Assembly: GCF_000225345.1 (NCBI RefSeq)
Contig: NC_015977.1
Coordinates: forward strand, 523,501 to 587,500
Direction of reading: 5' to 3'
Length of the DNA: 64,000 bases
Source: Roseburia hominis A2-183
Lineage (GTDB): Bacteria; Bacillota; Clostridia; Lachnospirales; Lachnospiraceae
Part shown: piece after piece, positions 8,046 through 18,541 of the stretch
Numbering within the stretch: position 1 is the stretch's first letter
Layout of the letters: the number at the start of each line of letters is the position of its first letter
The notes under the pieces: generated by a model
Database searches by the model: none
What the model saw: the letters and a program-made list of their open reading frames with translations, nothing else
Told to the model about the DNA's origin: nothing
Made by a program: the position numbers and the translations under genes

Positions 8046-10094
8046 ATGGACAATCAGGGATCGAATAACAATTACAATAACGGTAATTCAAACGGAGGGA
8101 ATAACGGAGACGGCGGCAAAGGGAATCACAATGGTCAGATTTTGATGGCATTTATACTGATTTCACTGATTGCGCTGTTTATTATGAGTCTTGTAACCAA
8201 TCAGTTCAACCAGATGAGCACGCAGGAGGTGTCTTACTCGGAGTTTCTCGACATGGTGAACGGCACTGGCAAATGGGAAGGCAGAAGCGTGAAGTCAGTG
8301 GAGATCGGTTCGTACCAGATCGACATCACACTGAATTCCGATGAGAAAACACCTTACGAGGTGACTTACTACTGCGGGCGTGTGGCGGATGATGAGCTGA
8401 TTCCGTTACTTAAGGAAAAGGGCGTGGATATCAGCGGAGTGATTCCGGATAACACATCCACCTGGATTTACAGTATTTTAAGCTACCTGATTCCGCTGGT
8501 GCTGATCTGGGTTGTGCTCGGCGTGGTGATGCGCCGGATGGGCGGCGGCGCTATGGGCGTCGGCAAGAGCAACGCCAAGGTTTATGTGGAGAAGCAGACC
8601 GGCGTGACGTTCAAGGATGTTGCGGGACAGGATGAGGCGAAGGAATCGCTGCAGGAGGTTGTCGATTTCCTGCACAACCCGAAAAAGTACCGCGACATCG
8701 GTGCGAAGCTGCCGAAGGGTGCACTTCTTGTGGGACCTCCGGGAACCGGTAAGACGCTCCTTGCCAAGGCAGTGGCGGGCGAGGCGAAGGTACCGTTTTT
8801 CTCGCTGGCAGGTTCGGATTTTGTGGAGATGTTCGTCGGTGTCGGAGCTTCCCGTGTGAGGGATCTGTTTAAGGAAGCACAGAAGCAGGCACCGTGTATC
8901 ATCTTTATCGATGAGATCGATGCGATCGGTAAGAGCCGTGACACCCGTTACGGCGGCAACGACGAGAGAGAGCAGACATTGAACCAGCTCCTTGCGGAGA
9001 TGGACGGCTTTGACACGTCCAAGGGAATTCTGATTCTCGCTGCAACCAACCGTCCGGAGGTACTGGACAAGGCGTTGCTCCGTCCGGGACGTTTTGACCG
9101 CCGGATCATTGTCGACAAGCCGGATCTGAAGGGACGTCTGGAGACACTCAAGGTACATTCCAAGGACGTCATGATGGATGAGACCGTGGATCTGGATGCA
9201 CTGGCACTTGCGACGGCAGGTCTGGTGGGTTCCGATCTTGCCAATATGATCAATGAGGCAGCAATCAATGCCGTCAAGAACGGCAGAAAGTTTGTCAACC
9301 AGTCCGATCTGTTTGACGCGTTTGAACTTGTGGCAGTCGGCGGCAAGGAGAAGAAGGACCGCGTGATGAGTGACAAGGAGCGCAAGATCGTGTCCTACCA
9401 TGAGGTCGGACACGCGATGGTGACGGCGCTTCAGAAGAACACCGAGCCGGTACAGAAGATCACGATTGTTCCGCGTACGATGGGAGCGCTCGGCTACACG
9501 CTGCAGACGCCGGAGGAGGAGAAGTATCTCCAGACCAAGGATGAACTTTTAGCGAAGATTACCACTTACATGGCAGGACGTGCAGCGGAGGTGCTGGTAT
9601 TCCAGTCGGCAACCAGCGGTGCGGCGAACGATATTGAGCAGGCGACGGCGATTGCCAGGGCAATGGTAACGCAGTACGGTATGTCCGATAAGTTCGGTAT
9701 GATGTGCCTGGCGACGGTGGAGAACCAGTATCTGGACAACCGCGCAGGACTGATCTGCGGTGAGGACACGGCGGCGCAGATTGATAAGGAGGTACTTGCC
9801 ATTATCAATCACGCATATGATGAGGCGATACGTCTCCTCACGGAGAACCGGGAGGTGCTCGATCATATCGCAGAATACCTCTACGAGCATGAGACGATTA
9901 CCGGTAAGGAATTCATGAAGATTTTCCGTGAACTGAAAGGAATCCCGGAGCCGGAGGACGAGGCAGAGAAGAAGACGTTCTTCGAGCAGGCGGAGGAAGC
10001 CCGTCAGGAACTCGAGGAGGGAAAAACTGCCGCAGAGAGTCAGAACATGGATGATGTATTGCTGCGCAATACGCAGGATCATGAGGAACAGTAA
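8046..10094 (+). CDS. ftsH: ATP-dependent zinc metalloprotease FtsH
   Basis: 682 residues from the ATG ([18 protein letters not shown]). The start is unusually Asn/Gly-rich. Two membrane helices (about residues 33-55 and 138-160) bracket an extracytoplasmic domain. The AAA+ module has Walker A GPPGTGKT, Walker [11 protein letters not shown] and the second region of homology ending RPGRFDRR. The M41 protease site is HEVGH, with the distal Asp in GAANDIEQA. It forms membrane hexamers that degrade misfolded membrane and regulatory proteins. A TTG 21 bases upstream is in frame but less likely. Its stop overlaps the uvrC start (TAATG). Confidence 0.97.
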   Translation: MDNQGSNNNYNNGNSNGGNNGDGGKGNHNGQILMAFILISLIALFIMSLVTNQFNQMSTQEVSYSEFLDMVNGTGKWEGRSVKSVEIGSYQIDITLNSDEKTPYEVTYYCGRVADDELIPLLKEKGVDISGVIPDNTSTWIYSILSYLIPLVLIWVVLGVVMRRMGGGAMGVGKSNAKVYVEKQTGVTFKDVAGQDEAKESLQEVVDFLHNPKKYRDIGAKLPKGALLVGPPGTGKTLLAKAVAGEAKVPFFSLAGSDFVEMFVGVGASRVRDLFKEAQKQAPCIIFIDEIDAIGKSRDTRYGGNDEREQTLNQLLAEMDGFDTSKGILILAATNRPEVLDKALLRPGRFDRRIIVDKPDLKGRLETLKVHSKDVMMDETVDLDALALATAGLVGSDLANMINEAAINAVKNGRKFVNQSDLFDAFELVAVGGKEKKDRVMSDKERKIVSYHEVGHAMVTALQKNTEPVQKITIVPRTMGALGYTLQTPEEEKYLQTKDELLAKITTYMAGRAAEVLVFQSATSGAANDIEQATAIARAMVTQYGMSDKFGMMCLATVENQYLDNRAGLICGEDTAAQIDKEVLAIINHAYDEAIRLLTENREVLDHIAEYLYEHETITGKEFMKIFRELKGIPEPEDEAEKKTFFEQAEEARQELEEGKTAAESQNMDDVLLRNTQDHEEQ

Positions 10095-11980
10095 TGTTTG
10101 TAATTGAAGAAGAACTTAAAAAACTCCCGGATCAGCCGGGAGTTTATATTATGCATGACAGCCGTGATGCCATTATCTACATTGGCAAGGCGGTCAGTCT
10201 GCGCAAGCGGGTGCACCAGTATTTTCAGCCAAGCCATGATGAGGGTATCAAAAAAGCGCAGATGGTAAAACAGATTGCGCGGTTTGAGTACATTGTGACG
10301 GATTCCGAACTGGAGGCGCTGGTACTGGAATGTAATCTGATCAAAGAACATCGGCCGAAGTACAACACCATGCTGCGGGACGATAAGACATATCCGTACA
10401 TCAGAGTGACTCTCGGGGAAGATTTTCCGAGAGTTCTCTTTTCCCGCCAGCAGAAAAAAGACAAATCGCGGTACTTTGGTCCTTACACGAGCGCGGGAGC
10501 AGTCAAGGATACGATCGAGCTGGTGAACAAGATCTATCAGCTGCGCACCTGCAACCGGAACCTGCCGCGCGACACGGGAAAGGACCGCCCGTGTCTGAAT
10601 TATCACATTCATCAGTGCACGGCGCCCTGCCAGGGATATATCACAAAGGAAGCGTACCGTGAGCGCGTGGATGCGGTGGTGGAATTTTTAAATGGCAATT
10701 ATGCGCCGGTGCTAAAGTCTCTGGAAGAGAAGATGAATACGGCGTCGGCCAATCTGGAATTTGAAAAGGCGATTGAGTACCGGGAGCTTTTAAACAGTGT
10801 CAGACAGATCGCACAGAAGCAGAAGATTACGCACACGGACGGCGAGGACAAGGACATTATTGCGCTGGCGGCGGATGACCGCGACGCGGTGGTGCAGGTA
10901 TTTTTTATCCGTGATGGCAAGCTGATCGGCAGAGACCATTTTTATGTGAAGATCGGAACGGAGGACACCAAAGCCCAGATCCTTACCACATTCTTAAAGC
11001 AGTTCTATTCGGGAACGCCGTTCATTCCGAGAGAGATTATGCTGCCGCAGGAGATCGAGGAGCAGGAGGTGCTTGCCGACTGGCTTGGCGAGAAGCGGGG
11101 CAGCAAGGTTTACATCCGGGTACCGCAGAAGGGCATGAAAGAAAAGCTGGTGGAACTCGCACAGAAGAATGCCAAGATGGTTCTTGCGCAGGATCGCGAG
11201 AAGATCAAGCGCGAGGAAGGCAGGACGATCGGCGCGTTAAAGGAGATTGAACAGCTTTTAGATATGAAAGGATTAAACCGCGTGGAGGCGTACGATATCT
11301 CAAATACGAGCGGTTTTGAGTCGGTCGGTTCCATGATTGTGTATGAGAAAGGCAAGCCAAAGCGGAGTGACTACCGGAAGTTCAAGCTGCGGACGGTGTC
11401 GGGACCGGATGACTATGCCTCCATGTATGAGGTGCTGACGAGAAGATTTACGCATGGCATGCGTGAGATGGAGGAGATGGAAGAAAAGGACCTGTCGGAG
11501 GAGTACGGCAGTTTCACAAGATTTCCGGATCTGATCATGATGGACGGCGGCCGCGGGCAGGTGAACATTGCGCTCAAAGTGCTGGAGGAGCTGCATCTTA
11601 ATATTCCGGTCTGTGGAATGGTCAAAGATGATAATCACCGCACGCGCGGGCTATACTATCATAATGTAGAGATACCCATCGACCGTGGAAGCGAGGGATT
11701 TAAGCTGATTACGCGAATTCAGGACGAGGCGCACCGTTTTGCGATTGAGTACCACCGGTCGCTCCGGAGCAAGGAGCAGGTACATTCCGTGCTGGATGAC
11801 ATTCCGGATATCGGACCGGCAAGGCGCAAGGCGCTGATGAAAAAATATCAGTCGCTGGAGGCAATCCGGGAGGCGACGGAGGAAGACCTCGCACAGACGG
11901 ACAGCATGAGCCCGCAGGCAGCGCGCTCGGTTTATCGGTTTTTCCGGGAGAAAGAACGGGAAAACCAGCCGTCCGATTAG
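10094..11980 (+). CDS. uvrC: Excinuclease ABC subunit C
   Basis: 628 residues. It has an N-terminal GIY-YIG nuclease ([15 protein letters not shown]), a UVR motif around residues 205-240 ([14 protein letters not shown]), the RNase H-like second nuclease with [10 protein letters not shown], and tandem HhH at the C-terminus ([17 protein letters not shown]). It cuts the damaged strand on both sides in nucleotide excision repair with UvrA and UvrB. It is translationally coupled to ftsH by a one-base overlap, an unusual partnership that probably reflects only shared transcription. Confidence 0.97.
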   Translation: MFVIEEELKKLPDQPGVYIMHDSRDAIIYIGKAVSLRKRVHQYFQPSHDEGIKKAQMVKQIARFEYIVTDSELEALVLECNLIKEHRPKYNTMLRDDKTYPYIRVTLGEDFPRVLFSRQQKKDKSRYFGPYTSAGAVKDTIELVNKIYQLRTCNRNLPRDTGKDRPCLNYHIHQCTAPCQGYITKEAYRERVDAVVEFLNGNYAPVLKSLEEKMNTASANLEFEKAIEYRELLNSVRQIAQKQKITHTDGEDKDIIALAADDRDAVVQVFFIRDGKLIGRDHFYVKIGTEDTKAQILTTFLKQFYSGTPFIPREIMLPQEIEEQEVLADWLGEKRGSKVYIRVPQKGMKEKLVELAQKNAKMVLAQDREKIKREEGRTIGALKEIEQLLDMKGLNRVEAYDISNTSGFESVGSMIVYEKGKPKRSDYRKFKLRTVSGPDDYASMYEVLTRRFTHGMREMEEMEEKDLSEEYGSFTRFPDLIMMDGGRGQVNIALKVLEELHLNIPVCGMVKDDNHRTRGLYYHNVEIPIDRGSEGFKLITRIQDEAHRFAIEYHRSLRSKEQVHSVLDDIPDIGPARRKALMKKYQSLEAIREATEEDLAQTDSMSPQAARSVYRFFREKERENQPSD

Positions 11981-12009
11981 TTGAAGATTCCATGTGCCTA
12001 TGGTATAAT
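11981..12009 (+). promoter_or_regulatory. Promoter for the hprK operon
   Basis: TTGAAG, 17 nt, TATAAT, beginning immediately after the uvrC stop. Confidence 0.75.
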
Positions 12010-12047
12010 TTGCACAAAAGTAAATCACATACAAAGGAGCGTAAGGG

Positions 12048-12992
12048 ATGAGTGGTGTTGGTGTAGCAAAAGTGGCGCAGATTCTCGATCTGTGCAATTT
12101 TATTCCGCAGATGGAATTAAAAGGACATCGGATCATGATCCGTGATGTCAACCGTCCGGCATTGCAGCTGAGCGGCTATTTCGAGCATTTTGAGCAGTCT
12201 CGTGTGCAGATCATTGGTACCGTGGAATACACGTATCTGCAACAGCTGGATGAGAAGAAAAAAGAAGCGATTTACCGGGAGTTTATGGCTTACGATATTC
12301 CGTGCGTCATTTTCTGCCGTGATTTAAAGCCGGACGAGATGTTCCTCAAAATTGCGGAGGAGAGCAACCTGCCGGTATTCGGAACCAAGCGAAGCACATC
12401 CGAGTTCATGGCGGAGCTGATCTACTGCCTGAGCGAGCAGCTGGCACCGTGCATCACCATTCACGGCGTGCTTGTAGATGTCTACGGCGAGGGACTTCTG
12501 ATTATGGGAGAGAGCGGTATCGGTAAGAGCGAGGCAGCACTCGAGCTTGTGCGCAGAGGACATCGTCTGGTAACCGATGATGTCGTGGAGATCCGCAAGA
12601 TCAACGAGCATACGCTGATCGGTACTTCACCGGACATCACACGTTACTTTATCGAGCTGCGCGGAATCGGCATCATTGATGTGAAGACGCTGTTCGGTGT
12701 CGAGGGCGTCAAGGAGAAGCAGCAGATCGATCTGGTCATCAAGCTGGAAGACTGGAAGAAGGATAATGAGTATGACCGTCTGGGACTTGAGGAGGAGTAC
12801 ACAGAGTTCCTCGGCAATAAAGTCGTATGTCATTCGCTTCCGATCCGCGCCGGACGTAACCTTGCAGTCATCTGTGAGGCAGCGGCAGTCAACCACAGAC
12901 AGAAGAAGATGGGTTACAATGCCGCACAGGAGCTGTACCGCCGTGTACAAGAGAACCTGACGAAGAAGTCCGACGATGAGGAAGACGAATAG
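12048..12992 (+). CDS. hprK: HPr kinase/phosphorylase
   Basis: 314 residues, normal length. The N-terminal DRTGG-like domain (first 130 residues) is followed by a kinase domain with Walker A GESGIGKS and the family signature around GIGIIDVKTLFG. The C-terminus is acidic. It phosphorylates HPr, and Crh where present, on Ser46 in response to fructose-bisphosphate and ATP, and reverses the reaction with phosphate. A Crh-like substrate is encoded 4 kb downstream (17231). The start ATG has AAAGGAGCG upstream. Confidence 0.97.
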   Translation: MSGVGVAKVAQILDLCNFIPQMELKGHRIMIRDVNRPALQLSGYFEHFEQSRVQIIGTVEYTYLQQLDEKKKEAIYREFMAYDIPCVIFCRDLKPDEMFLKIAEESNLPVFGTKRSTSEFMAELIYCLSEQLAPCITIHGVLVDVYGEGLLIMGESGIGKSEAALELVRRGHRLVTDDVVEIRKINEHTLIGTSPDITRYFIELRGIGIIDVKTLFGVEGVKEKQQIDLVIKLEDWKKDNEYDRLGLEEEYTEFLGNKVVCHSLPIRAGRNLAVICEAAAVNHRQKKMGYNAAQELYRRVQENLTKKSDDEEDE

Positions 12993-13039
12993 ATCAATAA
13001 AGACGAATAGATCAATATAGGTTAGGAGAAACAACAGCA

Positions 13040-14437
13040 ATGGAAAGAAAGAATGCATGGGAGAAATACCCGGAAGGAAAAAAGAGAGACGAAGTTTTTG
13101 ATTTTGCGGAGGAGTACCGTAAGTTTTTGTCAGACTGCAAGACGGAGCGCGAGTGCGTGACCTATTTTGCCAAGAAAGCAGAGAAGGCGGGATTCGTAAA
13201 TCTGGATACCGTGCTGGAGAAGGGTACAAAGCTTGCAGCCGGAGATAAAGTATATGCAAACAATATGGGAAAAGGACTTGCCCTGTTCGTAATCGGTGAG
13301 AAGAGCATGGAGCACGGCATGAATATTCTCGGCGCACATATTGATTCCCCGCGCATGGACTTAAAGCAGGACCCGCTGTATGAAGACACGGATTTCGCGA
13401 TGCTGGATACCCACTATTACGGCGGTATCAAGAAGTACCAGTGGGTGACACTGCCGCTGGCTCTGCACGGCGTCATTGCGAAAAAGGACGGCACCGTGGT
13501 CAAAGTGAGTGTCGGAGACAAGCCGGGTGATCCGGTATTCGGCGTGAGCGATCTTTTGATCCACCTTTCCGGAGAGCAGATGGAGAAAAAGGCAGCCAAG
13601 GTCATTGAGGGAGAAAACCTCGATCTGATCATCGGCAGCATTCCGGCGGAAGCGGATGAAAAAGACGACGTCAAGGAAAAGGTAAAAGCCAATATCATGA
13701 AGATCCTTGCAAAGGAATATGATATAGAGGAAGAGGATTTCCTCTCTGCGGAGATTGAGGTCGTACCGGCCGGCGAAGCGAGAGACTACGGCTTTGACAG
13801 AAGCATGATTATGGGCTACGGACACGATGACAGAGTGTGCGCATATCCTTCCTTTGAGGCGATTGCGGCGATGGAGAAGCCGGAGATCACAAGTGTATGC
13901 CTTCTGGTAGACAAGGAAGAGATCGGAAGTGTCGGTGCGAGCGGTATGCAGTCCCGTTTCTTCGAGAATACGGTCGCAGAGGTGATGAATGCGGCAGGAA
14001 CGTATTCTGAACTGGCACTCAGACGTGCACTGAAGAACTCGAGCGTTCTCTCTTCGGATGTATCGGCGGCATTTGACCCGAACTTCCCGTCCGTGATGAC
14101 GAAGCGCAACGCAGCATATTTTGGAAGAGGACTTGTGTTTAACAAATATACCGGAGCCAGAGGCAAATCCGGATCGAACGATGCGAATGCAGAGTACGTG
14201 GGAGCACTCCGCGCGATCATGGACCGCAACGAGGTGTCATTCCAGACGGCAGAACTCGGCAAGGTAGACCAGGGCGGCGGCGGAACGATCGCCTACATTC
14301 TTGCCAACTATGGCATGCGTGTGATTGACAGCGGTGTGGCAGTGCTGAACATGCATGCACCGTGGGAGATCATCAGCAAGGTGGATCTGTATGAGGCATA
14401 TCGCGGCTATATTGCATTTTTAAAGGAACAGGCATGA
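13040..14437 (+). CDS. M18 family zinc aminopeptidase
   Basis: 465 residues. M18 metal ligands are visible: the HIDSPRMDL block, LVDKEEIGS (catalytic Glu and metal Glu), YGHDDRV, and the C-terminal NMHAPWE histidine. It lacks a signal peptide, so it should be a cytoplasmic tetrahedral aminopeptidase that releases acidic or neutral N-terminal residues from peptides. It is preceded by a short direct repeat (GACGAATAGATCAATA twice, 12980-13017) that includes the hprK stop. Its stop overlaps the murB start (ATGA). Confidence 0.92.
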   Translation: MERKNAWEKYPEGKKRDEVFDFAEEYRKFLSDCKTERECVTYFAKKAEKAGFVNLDTVLEKGTKLAAGDKVYANNMGKGLALFVIGEKSMEHGMNILGAHIDSPRMDLKQDPLYEDTDFAMLDTHYYGGIKKYQWVTLPLALHGVIAKKDGTVVKVSVGDKPGDPVFGVSDLLIHLSGEQMEKKAAKVIEGENLDLIIGSIPAEADEKDDVKEKVKANIMKILAKEYDIEEEDFLSAEIEVVPAGEARDYGFDRSMIMGYGHDDRVCAYPSFEAIAAMEKPEITSVCLLVDKEEIGSVGASGMQSRFFENTVAEVMNAAGTYSELALRRALKNSSVLSSDVSAAFDPNFPSVMTKRNAAYFGRGLVFNKYTGARGKSGSNDANAEYVGALRAIMDRNEVSFQTAELGKVDQGGGGTIAYILANYGMRVIDSGVAVLNMHAPWEIISKVDLYEAYRGYIAFLKEQA

Positions 14438-15342
14438 AACAACAGTTATTGGATACGTTAGAACAGATCGCAGGAAAAGAAAATATTCATCCGAACGAGC
14501 CGATGAGCCGCCACACGACCTTTCGTGTGGGCGGTCCGGCGGATGTGCTGGTGACGCCGGAAGCGGAGAAACTTGCAGCAGTTACCGGTGCATGCCGGGA
14601 GGCGGGAGAGCCATATTACATTGTCGGAAACGGCAGTAACCTCCTGGTGGGAGATGGTGGTATCCGTGGGGTGGTCATTCTTACCAGAGACGGGATGGAT
14701 GAGATTTCGGCAGACGGCGTGCGGATTACGGCGGGAGCGGGAGCACTCCTGTCACGCACGGCGTCGCTTGCTGCGTCACATGCGCTGACCGGGATGGAAT
14801 TTGCAGCCGGGATTCCGGGAACGATCGGCGGTGCAGTTGTGATGAATGCGGGAGCTTACGGCGGAGAGATGCGGGACATCATAGAGACTGTGACCGTGCT
14901 CGATGAGACGGGAGTACAGCATGTGCTGTCCGTGGAGGAGCTGGAGCTTGGCTACCGCACGAGCTGCATTTTAAAGAAGCACTATATTGTCACACAGGCG
15001 GTATTGAAGCTTGCAGCGGGAGAGGAGCAGGCCATCCGGGCACGGATGAAGGAACTTGCCACGCAGCGCGCCGAAAAGCAGCCGCTCGAATATCCGAGTG
15101 CGGGAAGCACATTTAAACGGCCGGAGGGATATTTTGCCGGAAAGCTGATCATGGATGCGGGATTGCGCGGATACCGGGTCGGCGGAGCACAGGTATCGCA
15201 GAAACACTGCGGATTTGTGGTCAACACAGGGAATGCGACCGCACAGGATGTGAGGACGCTGATTGCGGATGTGAGCGCAGAGGTGGACAGACAGTTTCAG
15301 GTGAAGCTGGAACCGGAGATTAAGATGCTTGGCGAATTTTAG
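14434..15342 (+). CDS. murB: UDP-N-acetylenolpyruvoylglucosamine reductase
   Basis: 302 residues, type IIb-like. FAD-binding PCMH motifs include VGNGSNLLVGDGG and GIPGTIGGAVVMNAGAYGGE. The proton donor serine lies in YPSAGSTFKRP and the distal Glu in EPEIKMLG. It makes UDP-MurNAc for peptidoglycan with NADPH. It is coupled to the preceding aminopeptidase by a 4-base overlap. Confidence 0.97.
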   Translation: MKQQLLDTLEQIAGKENIHPNEPMSRHTTFRVGGPADVLVTPEAEKLAAVTGACREAGEPYYIVGNGSNLLVGDGGIRGVVILTRDGMDEISADGVRITAGAGALLSRTASLAASHALTGMEFAAGIPGTIGGAVVMNAGAYGGEMRDIIETVTVLDETGVQHVLSVEELELGYRTSCILKKHYIVTQAVLKLAAGEEQAIRARMKELATQRAEKQPLEYPSAGSTFKRPEGYFAGKLIMDAGLRGYRVGGAQVSQKHCGFVVNTGNATAQDVRTLIADVSAEVDRQFQVKLEPEIKMLGEF

Positions 15343-15393
15343 CCCGATAGACAAAGATAACAGCAGGATACGCAGGAATGGAGAGTGACTGGC

Positions 15394-16272
15394 ATGAAGT
15401 TCGTGATTTTGACCGGAATGTCCGGAGCCGGAAAGAGTACGGCAATTAAGATGATGGAAGATATCGGATACTACTGTGTGGATAATCTTCCGATTGCATT
15501 GCTTGAAAAGTTCGTGGAGCTGTCGAGCCTGCAGGAAAATGCAGAACTGCAGAAAGTGGCGGTCGGTATTGACATCCGGAACGGCCAGGCACTGGAAGAG
15601 ATACGCGACGTGCTTGCGCGGATCAAAAAAAAGAAGGTTCACTACGAGATTCTGTTTCTGGATGCAGAGGATTCTGTATTGGTCAAGCGCTACAAGGAGA
15701 CCAGAAGAAACCATCCGCTGTCCGGCGGAGACCGGGTGGACAAGGGCATTGAAGAAGAGAGAAAGCGTCTGGCATTTTTGAAAGAGAGTGCAGACTATAT
15801 TATAGATACCAGCCAGCTTCTGACCAGGGAGCTGAAAGCGGAGCTGGATAAGATTTTTGTGCAGAATCAGGACTATAAGAATCTGTTTATCACGATTCTG
15901 TCGTTTGGATTTAAGTATGGGATTCCGGCGGACTCCGATCTGGTCTTTGACGTGCGTTTTCTGCCGAATCCGTATTATGTGGAAGGATTGCGGGCAAAGA
16001 CGGGCAATGACAAGGAGATTCAGGACTATGTGTTCCAGTATGAGGAGGCGCATACGTTTTTGGACAAGCTCGAGGATATGCTGAACTTCCTGATTCCGAA
16101 TTATATTGCAGAAGGGAAGAACCAGCTTGTAATCTCCATTGGCTGCACCGGAGGAAAGCACCGGTCGGTCACGCTCGCCAATGCGCTGTATGAACGGCTT
16201 TCCGGACAAAAGGGATACGGACTGAAAATAGAGCACCGCGACATCGGTAAAGATGCGCTCCGCGGGAAATAG
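15394..16272 (+). CDS. rapZ: RNase adapter / UDP-GlcNAc-sensing nucleotide-binding protein RapZ (YvcJ)
   Basis: 292 residues from the ATG (MKFVILTGMSGAGKSTAIK), with GGAGAG 10 nt upstream; a GTG nine bases earlier is also in frame. Walker A is GMSGAGKST. The C-terminal domain has IGCTGGKHRSVTLANAL, the conserved RapZ/YvcJ ligand-binding loop. In Gram-positives YvcJ hydrolyses nucleotides and lies beside yvcK, whiA and crh. Here yvcK is absent between rapZ and whiA. Confidence 0.95.
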   Translation: MKFVILTGMSGAGKSTAIKMMEDIGYYCVDNLPIALLEKFVELSSLQENAELQKVAVGIDIRNGQALEEIRDVLARIKKKKVHYEILFLDAEDSVLVKRYKETRRNHPLSGGDRVDKGIEEERKRLAFLKESADYIIDTSQLLTRELKAELDKIFVQNQDYKNLFITILSFGFKYGIPADSDLVFDVRFLPNPYYVEGLRAKTGNDKEIQDYVFQYEEAHTFLDKLEDMLNFLIPNYIAEGKNQLVISIGCTGGKHRSVTLANALYERLSGQKGYGLKIEHRDIGKDALRGK

Positions 16273-16326
16273 ACCCCGCAGACAAAAGGAAGAGCCGATG
16301 GACGCGAGGGACGGTTGGAGTAAGCT

Positions 16327-17196
16327 ATGTCATTTTCAAGTGAGGTAAAAACGGAACTGGCAAAACATCTGGGAAAAAGCAGACATTGCCAGATTGCAGA
16401 GCTGGCGGCGCTGATTGCATTTGAGGGAAGAATCCCTGCGGCGGAATCGGAGAACCGGCTGCTGATGCAAAAATATCAGCTGCTGTTAGCAGAACTGTTT
16501 CATATAGAAGAAATCCATACCGAGGAGGAGGCGCGCAGCGTTTTTTCCACGGTTAAAATGTACAACGATGCCACGGGGGAGGCGGAGCCGGAAGATACGG
16601 TCAAGGGACTCCTCATTCAGCAGAACTGCTGCAAGAGGGCGTACATAAGAGGGGCGTTTCTGGCGGGAGGATCGATCAGCGATCCCAACAAATCCTACCA
16701 TTTTGAGATTGTATGCCGCAGTATCCCACAGGCCGAACAGCTTCGGGATGTAATCAACAGCTTTGACATGGACGCCAAGATTGTGGCACGCAAAAAATAT
16801 CAGGTTGTGTACTTGAAGGAAGGCTCGCAGATTGTAGATATTCTAAACATTATGGAGGCGCATGTTGCGCTCATGAATCTGGAGAATGTGCGGATTCTGA
16901 AGGAAATGCGTAATTCGGTGAACCGCAAGGTGAACTGCGAGACAGCGAATATCAGCAAGACGGTAAACGCTGCAGTCAAACAGCTTGCGGACATTGAATA
17001 TATAAGAGAGACGGCCGGCTTGTCATATCTGCCGGAGAATCTCAAAGAGATGGCACTGCTTCGGCTGGAATACCCGGATGCGCCGCTTGCAGAACTGGGA
17101 ACCTACCTGAATCCTCCTGTGGGAAAATCAGGTGTGAATCACAGGCTTCGCAGAATCAGCGAGATGGCAGACAGCCTCCGGCAGCAGACAGTGTAA
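16327..17196 (+). CDS. whiA: DNA-binding protein WhiA
   Basis: 289 residues, a little shorter than the usual 310 or so. It has an N-terminal LAGLIDADG-like fold (RAYIRGAFLAGGSISDPNKSYH) and a C-terminal HTH (LAELGTYLNPPVGKSGVNHRLRRI). In Firmicutes it influences cell division and chromosome segregation. GGAG precedes the ATG. It is followed after 34 bases by the Crh-like gene, the same order as in Bacillus. Confidence 0.95.
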   Translation: MSFSSEVKTELAKHLGKSRHCQIAELAALIAFEGRIPAAESENRLLMQKYQLLLAELFHIEEIHTEEEARSVFSTVKMYNDATGEAEPEDTVKGLLIQQNCCKRAYIRGAFLAGGSISDPNKSYHFEIVCRSIPQAEQLRDVINSFDMDAKIVARKKYQVVYLKEGSQIVDILNIMEAHVALMNLENVRILKEMRNSVNRKVNCETANISKTVNAAVKQLADIEYIRETAGLSYLPENLKEMALLRLEYPDAPLAELGTYLNPPVGKSGVNHRLRRISEMADSLRQQTV

Positions 17197-17230
17197 GGTG
17201 TAAGTTAAAAAGCGAGGATGGGAGGATGCA

Positions 17231-17479
17231 ATGAAAAAGAGTGTGGTAGTAAAGATGCAGCAGGATTTTGAGGCAAGACCGATCGCAAATCTCGTGCAGG
17301 TGGCAAACCGGTATGAAAGCAAAATCTATCTGGAACATGGTGACAGCCGTGTCAATGCGAAGAGCATTATGGGGATGATGAGTCTGGCGTTGTTAAACGG
17401 TGAGGAGATTCTTGTGGATGCAGAGGGAGCGGACGAAGCGGAAGCCGTTGCAGCGATTGAGGAATTCCTCGTCTCATAG
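17231..17479 (+). CDS. crh: Crh-like HPr-family protein lacking the PEP-phosphorylation histidine
   Basis: 82 residues of HPr fold. The active-site stretch that reads LHARPA in HPr is FEARPI here, so His15 is replaced by Glu, while the regulatory site is intact in NAKSIMGMMSLA (Ser46). Bacillus Crh has the same pattern (QARPA) and the same position after whiA. It therefore probably cannot carry phosphate for the PTS. It may instead be a Ser-phosphorylated co-regulator of CcpA, with HprK (12048) as its kinase. Many databases would label it simply 'HPr family phosphocarrier'. An HPr with the histidine is presumably encoded elsewhere. Confidence 0.85.
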   Translation: MKKSVVVKMQQDFEARPIANLVQVANRYESKIYLEHGDSRVNAKSIMGMMSLALLNGEEILVDAEGADEAEAVAAIEEFLVS

Positions 17480-17507
17480 AAAGAAATAAGATAAGGGTGT
17501 ATAAATA

Positions 17508-18410
17508 ATGGGTACAAAGAAAAAGTTACTGTTTGTGTTTAATCCGTTTTCAGGCAAGGCACAGATCAAGAATCAGCTGTTGGATATTGTGGATGTGATG
17601 GTGAAGGCGGATTATGAGGTCACCATCTATCCGACACAGGCACAGGGAGACGCGATACATAAGATCGAGATGGAAGCCGGCGATTATGATCTCGTCGTGT
17701 GCAGCGGCGGGGACGGTACGCTGGATGAAGTGGTGACGGGGATGATGCACCGTGAGAAAAAGGTACCGCTCGGCTATATTGCGGCGGGCAGCACGAATGA
17801 TTTTGCCACATCGCTCGGCATTCCGAAAAATATGGTCAAGGCGGCGGAGACAGCCGTTGCAGGTCGGGCGTTCCCGTGTGATATCGGGGCGTTTAACGGG
17901 GACTTCTTCGTGTACGTGGCGGCATTTGGGCTGTTTACGGAAGTCTCCTACAAGACGAGTCAGGAGTGGAAGAATGTGCTGGGACATGCGGCTTACATCT
18001 TAGAGGGCGCGAAGTGCCTGCACGACATCCCGTCGTTCCTCATGCAGGTAGAGTACGACAATGTGCGTCTTCAGGACGAGTTCATCTACGGGATGATCAG
18101 CAATTCCACCTCCGTGGGCGGATTTAAGGGGATGACCGGAAAGGACGTCCTGCTGGATGACGGAGTCTTCGAGGTCACACTCATCAAAAAGCCGAAGAAC
18201 CCGATCGAGTTAAACGAGATCATCGCATCGTTGATCAATCTTGTGGACGATACGGACATGATTTATTCGTTTAAGACCAGCGAAGTGCGGTTCACGGCGA
18301 AGAACACAATCCCGTGGACGCTGGATGGAGAATTCGGCGGCGACCATGAGGAGGTCGTGGTGAAGAACCTGTGCAAGGCAGTCGAGATTATGGTGCCGCA
18401 GGGCGAGTGA
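17508..18410 (+). CDS. YegS/BmrU-type diacylglycerol/lipid kinase
   Basis: 300 residues. The nucleotide loop GGDGTLDEVV and the GSTNDFATSLG motif (substrate site) are the hallmarks of the DAGK catalytic domain. The N-terminus KLLFVFNPFSGKAQ is typical. It probably phosphorylates diacylglycerol or a related lipid at the membrane inner face. It follows crh after 28 bases and may end the hprK operon. Confidence 0.9.
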   Translation: MGTKKKLLFVFNPFSGKAQIKNQLLDIVDVMVKADYEVTIYPTQAQGDAIHKIEMEAGDYDLVVCSGGDGTLDEVVTGMMHREKKVPLGYIAAGSTNDFATSLGIPKNMVKAAETAVAGRAFPCDIGAFNGDFFVYVAAFGLFTEVSYKTSQEWKNVLGHAAYILEGAKCLHDIPSFLMQVEYDNVRLQDEFIYGMISNSTSVGGFKGMTGKDVLLDDGVFEVTLIKKPKNPIELNEIIASLINLVDDTDMIYSFKTSEVRFTAKNTIPWTLDGEFGGDHEEVVVKNLCKAVEIMVPQGE

Positions 18411-18449
18411 GAGACCTTGTCGGGAAGTATGTTTTGTTAAAAATTTAAC

Positions 18450-18478
18450 TTTATTTTTTACAGGAAGTAATATATAAT
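18450..18478 (+). promoter_or_regulatory. Probable fba promoter
   Basis: TTTATT, 17 nt, TATAAT (18473-18478), 64 nt upstream of the start. The -10 is good and the -35 weak. Confidence 0.5.
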
Positions 18479-18541
18479 AGCGGTAGGGTAAAAACAACTG
18501 CCGCATTGCGGCAAATTGATTAAGTTATGGAGGAATTCATT

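Noticed and set aside
8478..9413. 311-codon leftward frame inside ftsH
   Set aside because: It is antisense to the AAA+ and protease domains of FtsH, without motifs or a ribosome site.
12980..13017. Short direct repeat between hprK and the aminopeptidase gene
   Set aside because: A 16-base duplication with no evident role; noted only within the gene entry.
14971..16236. 421-codon leftward frame
   Set aside because: It is antisense to murB and rapZ, both of which have clear motifs; a shadow of codon bias.
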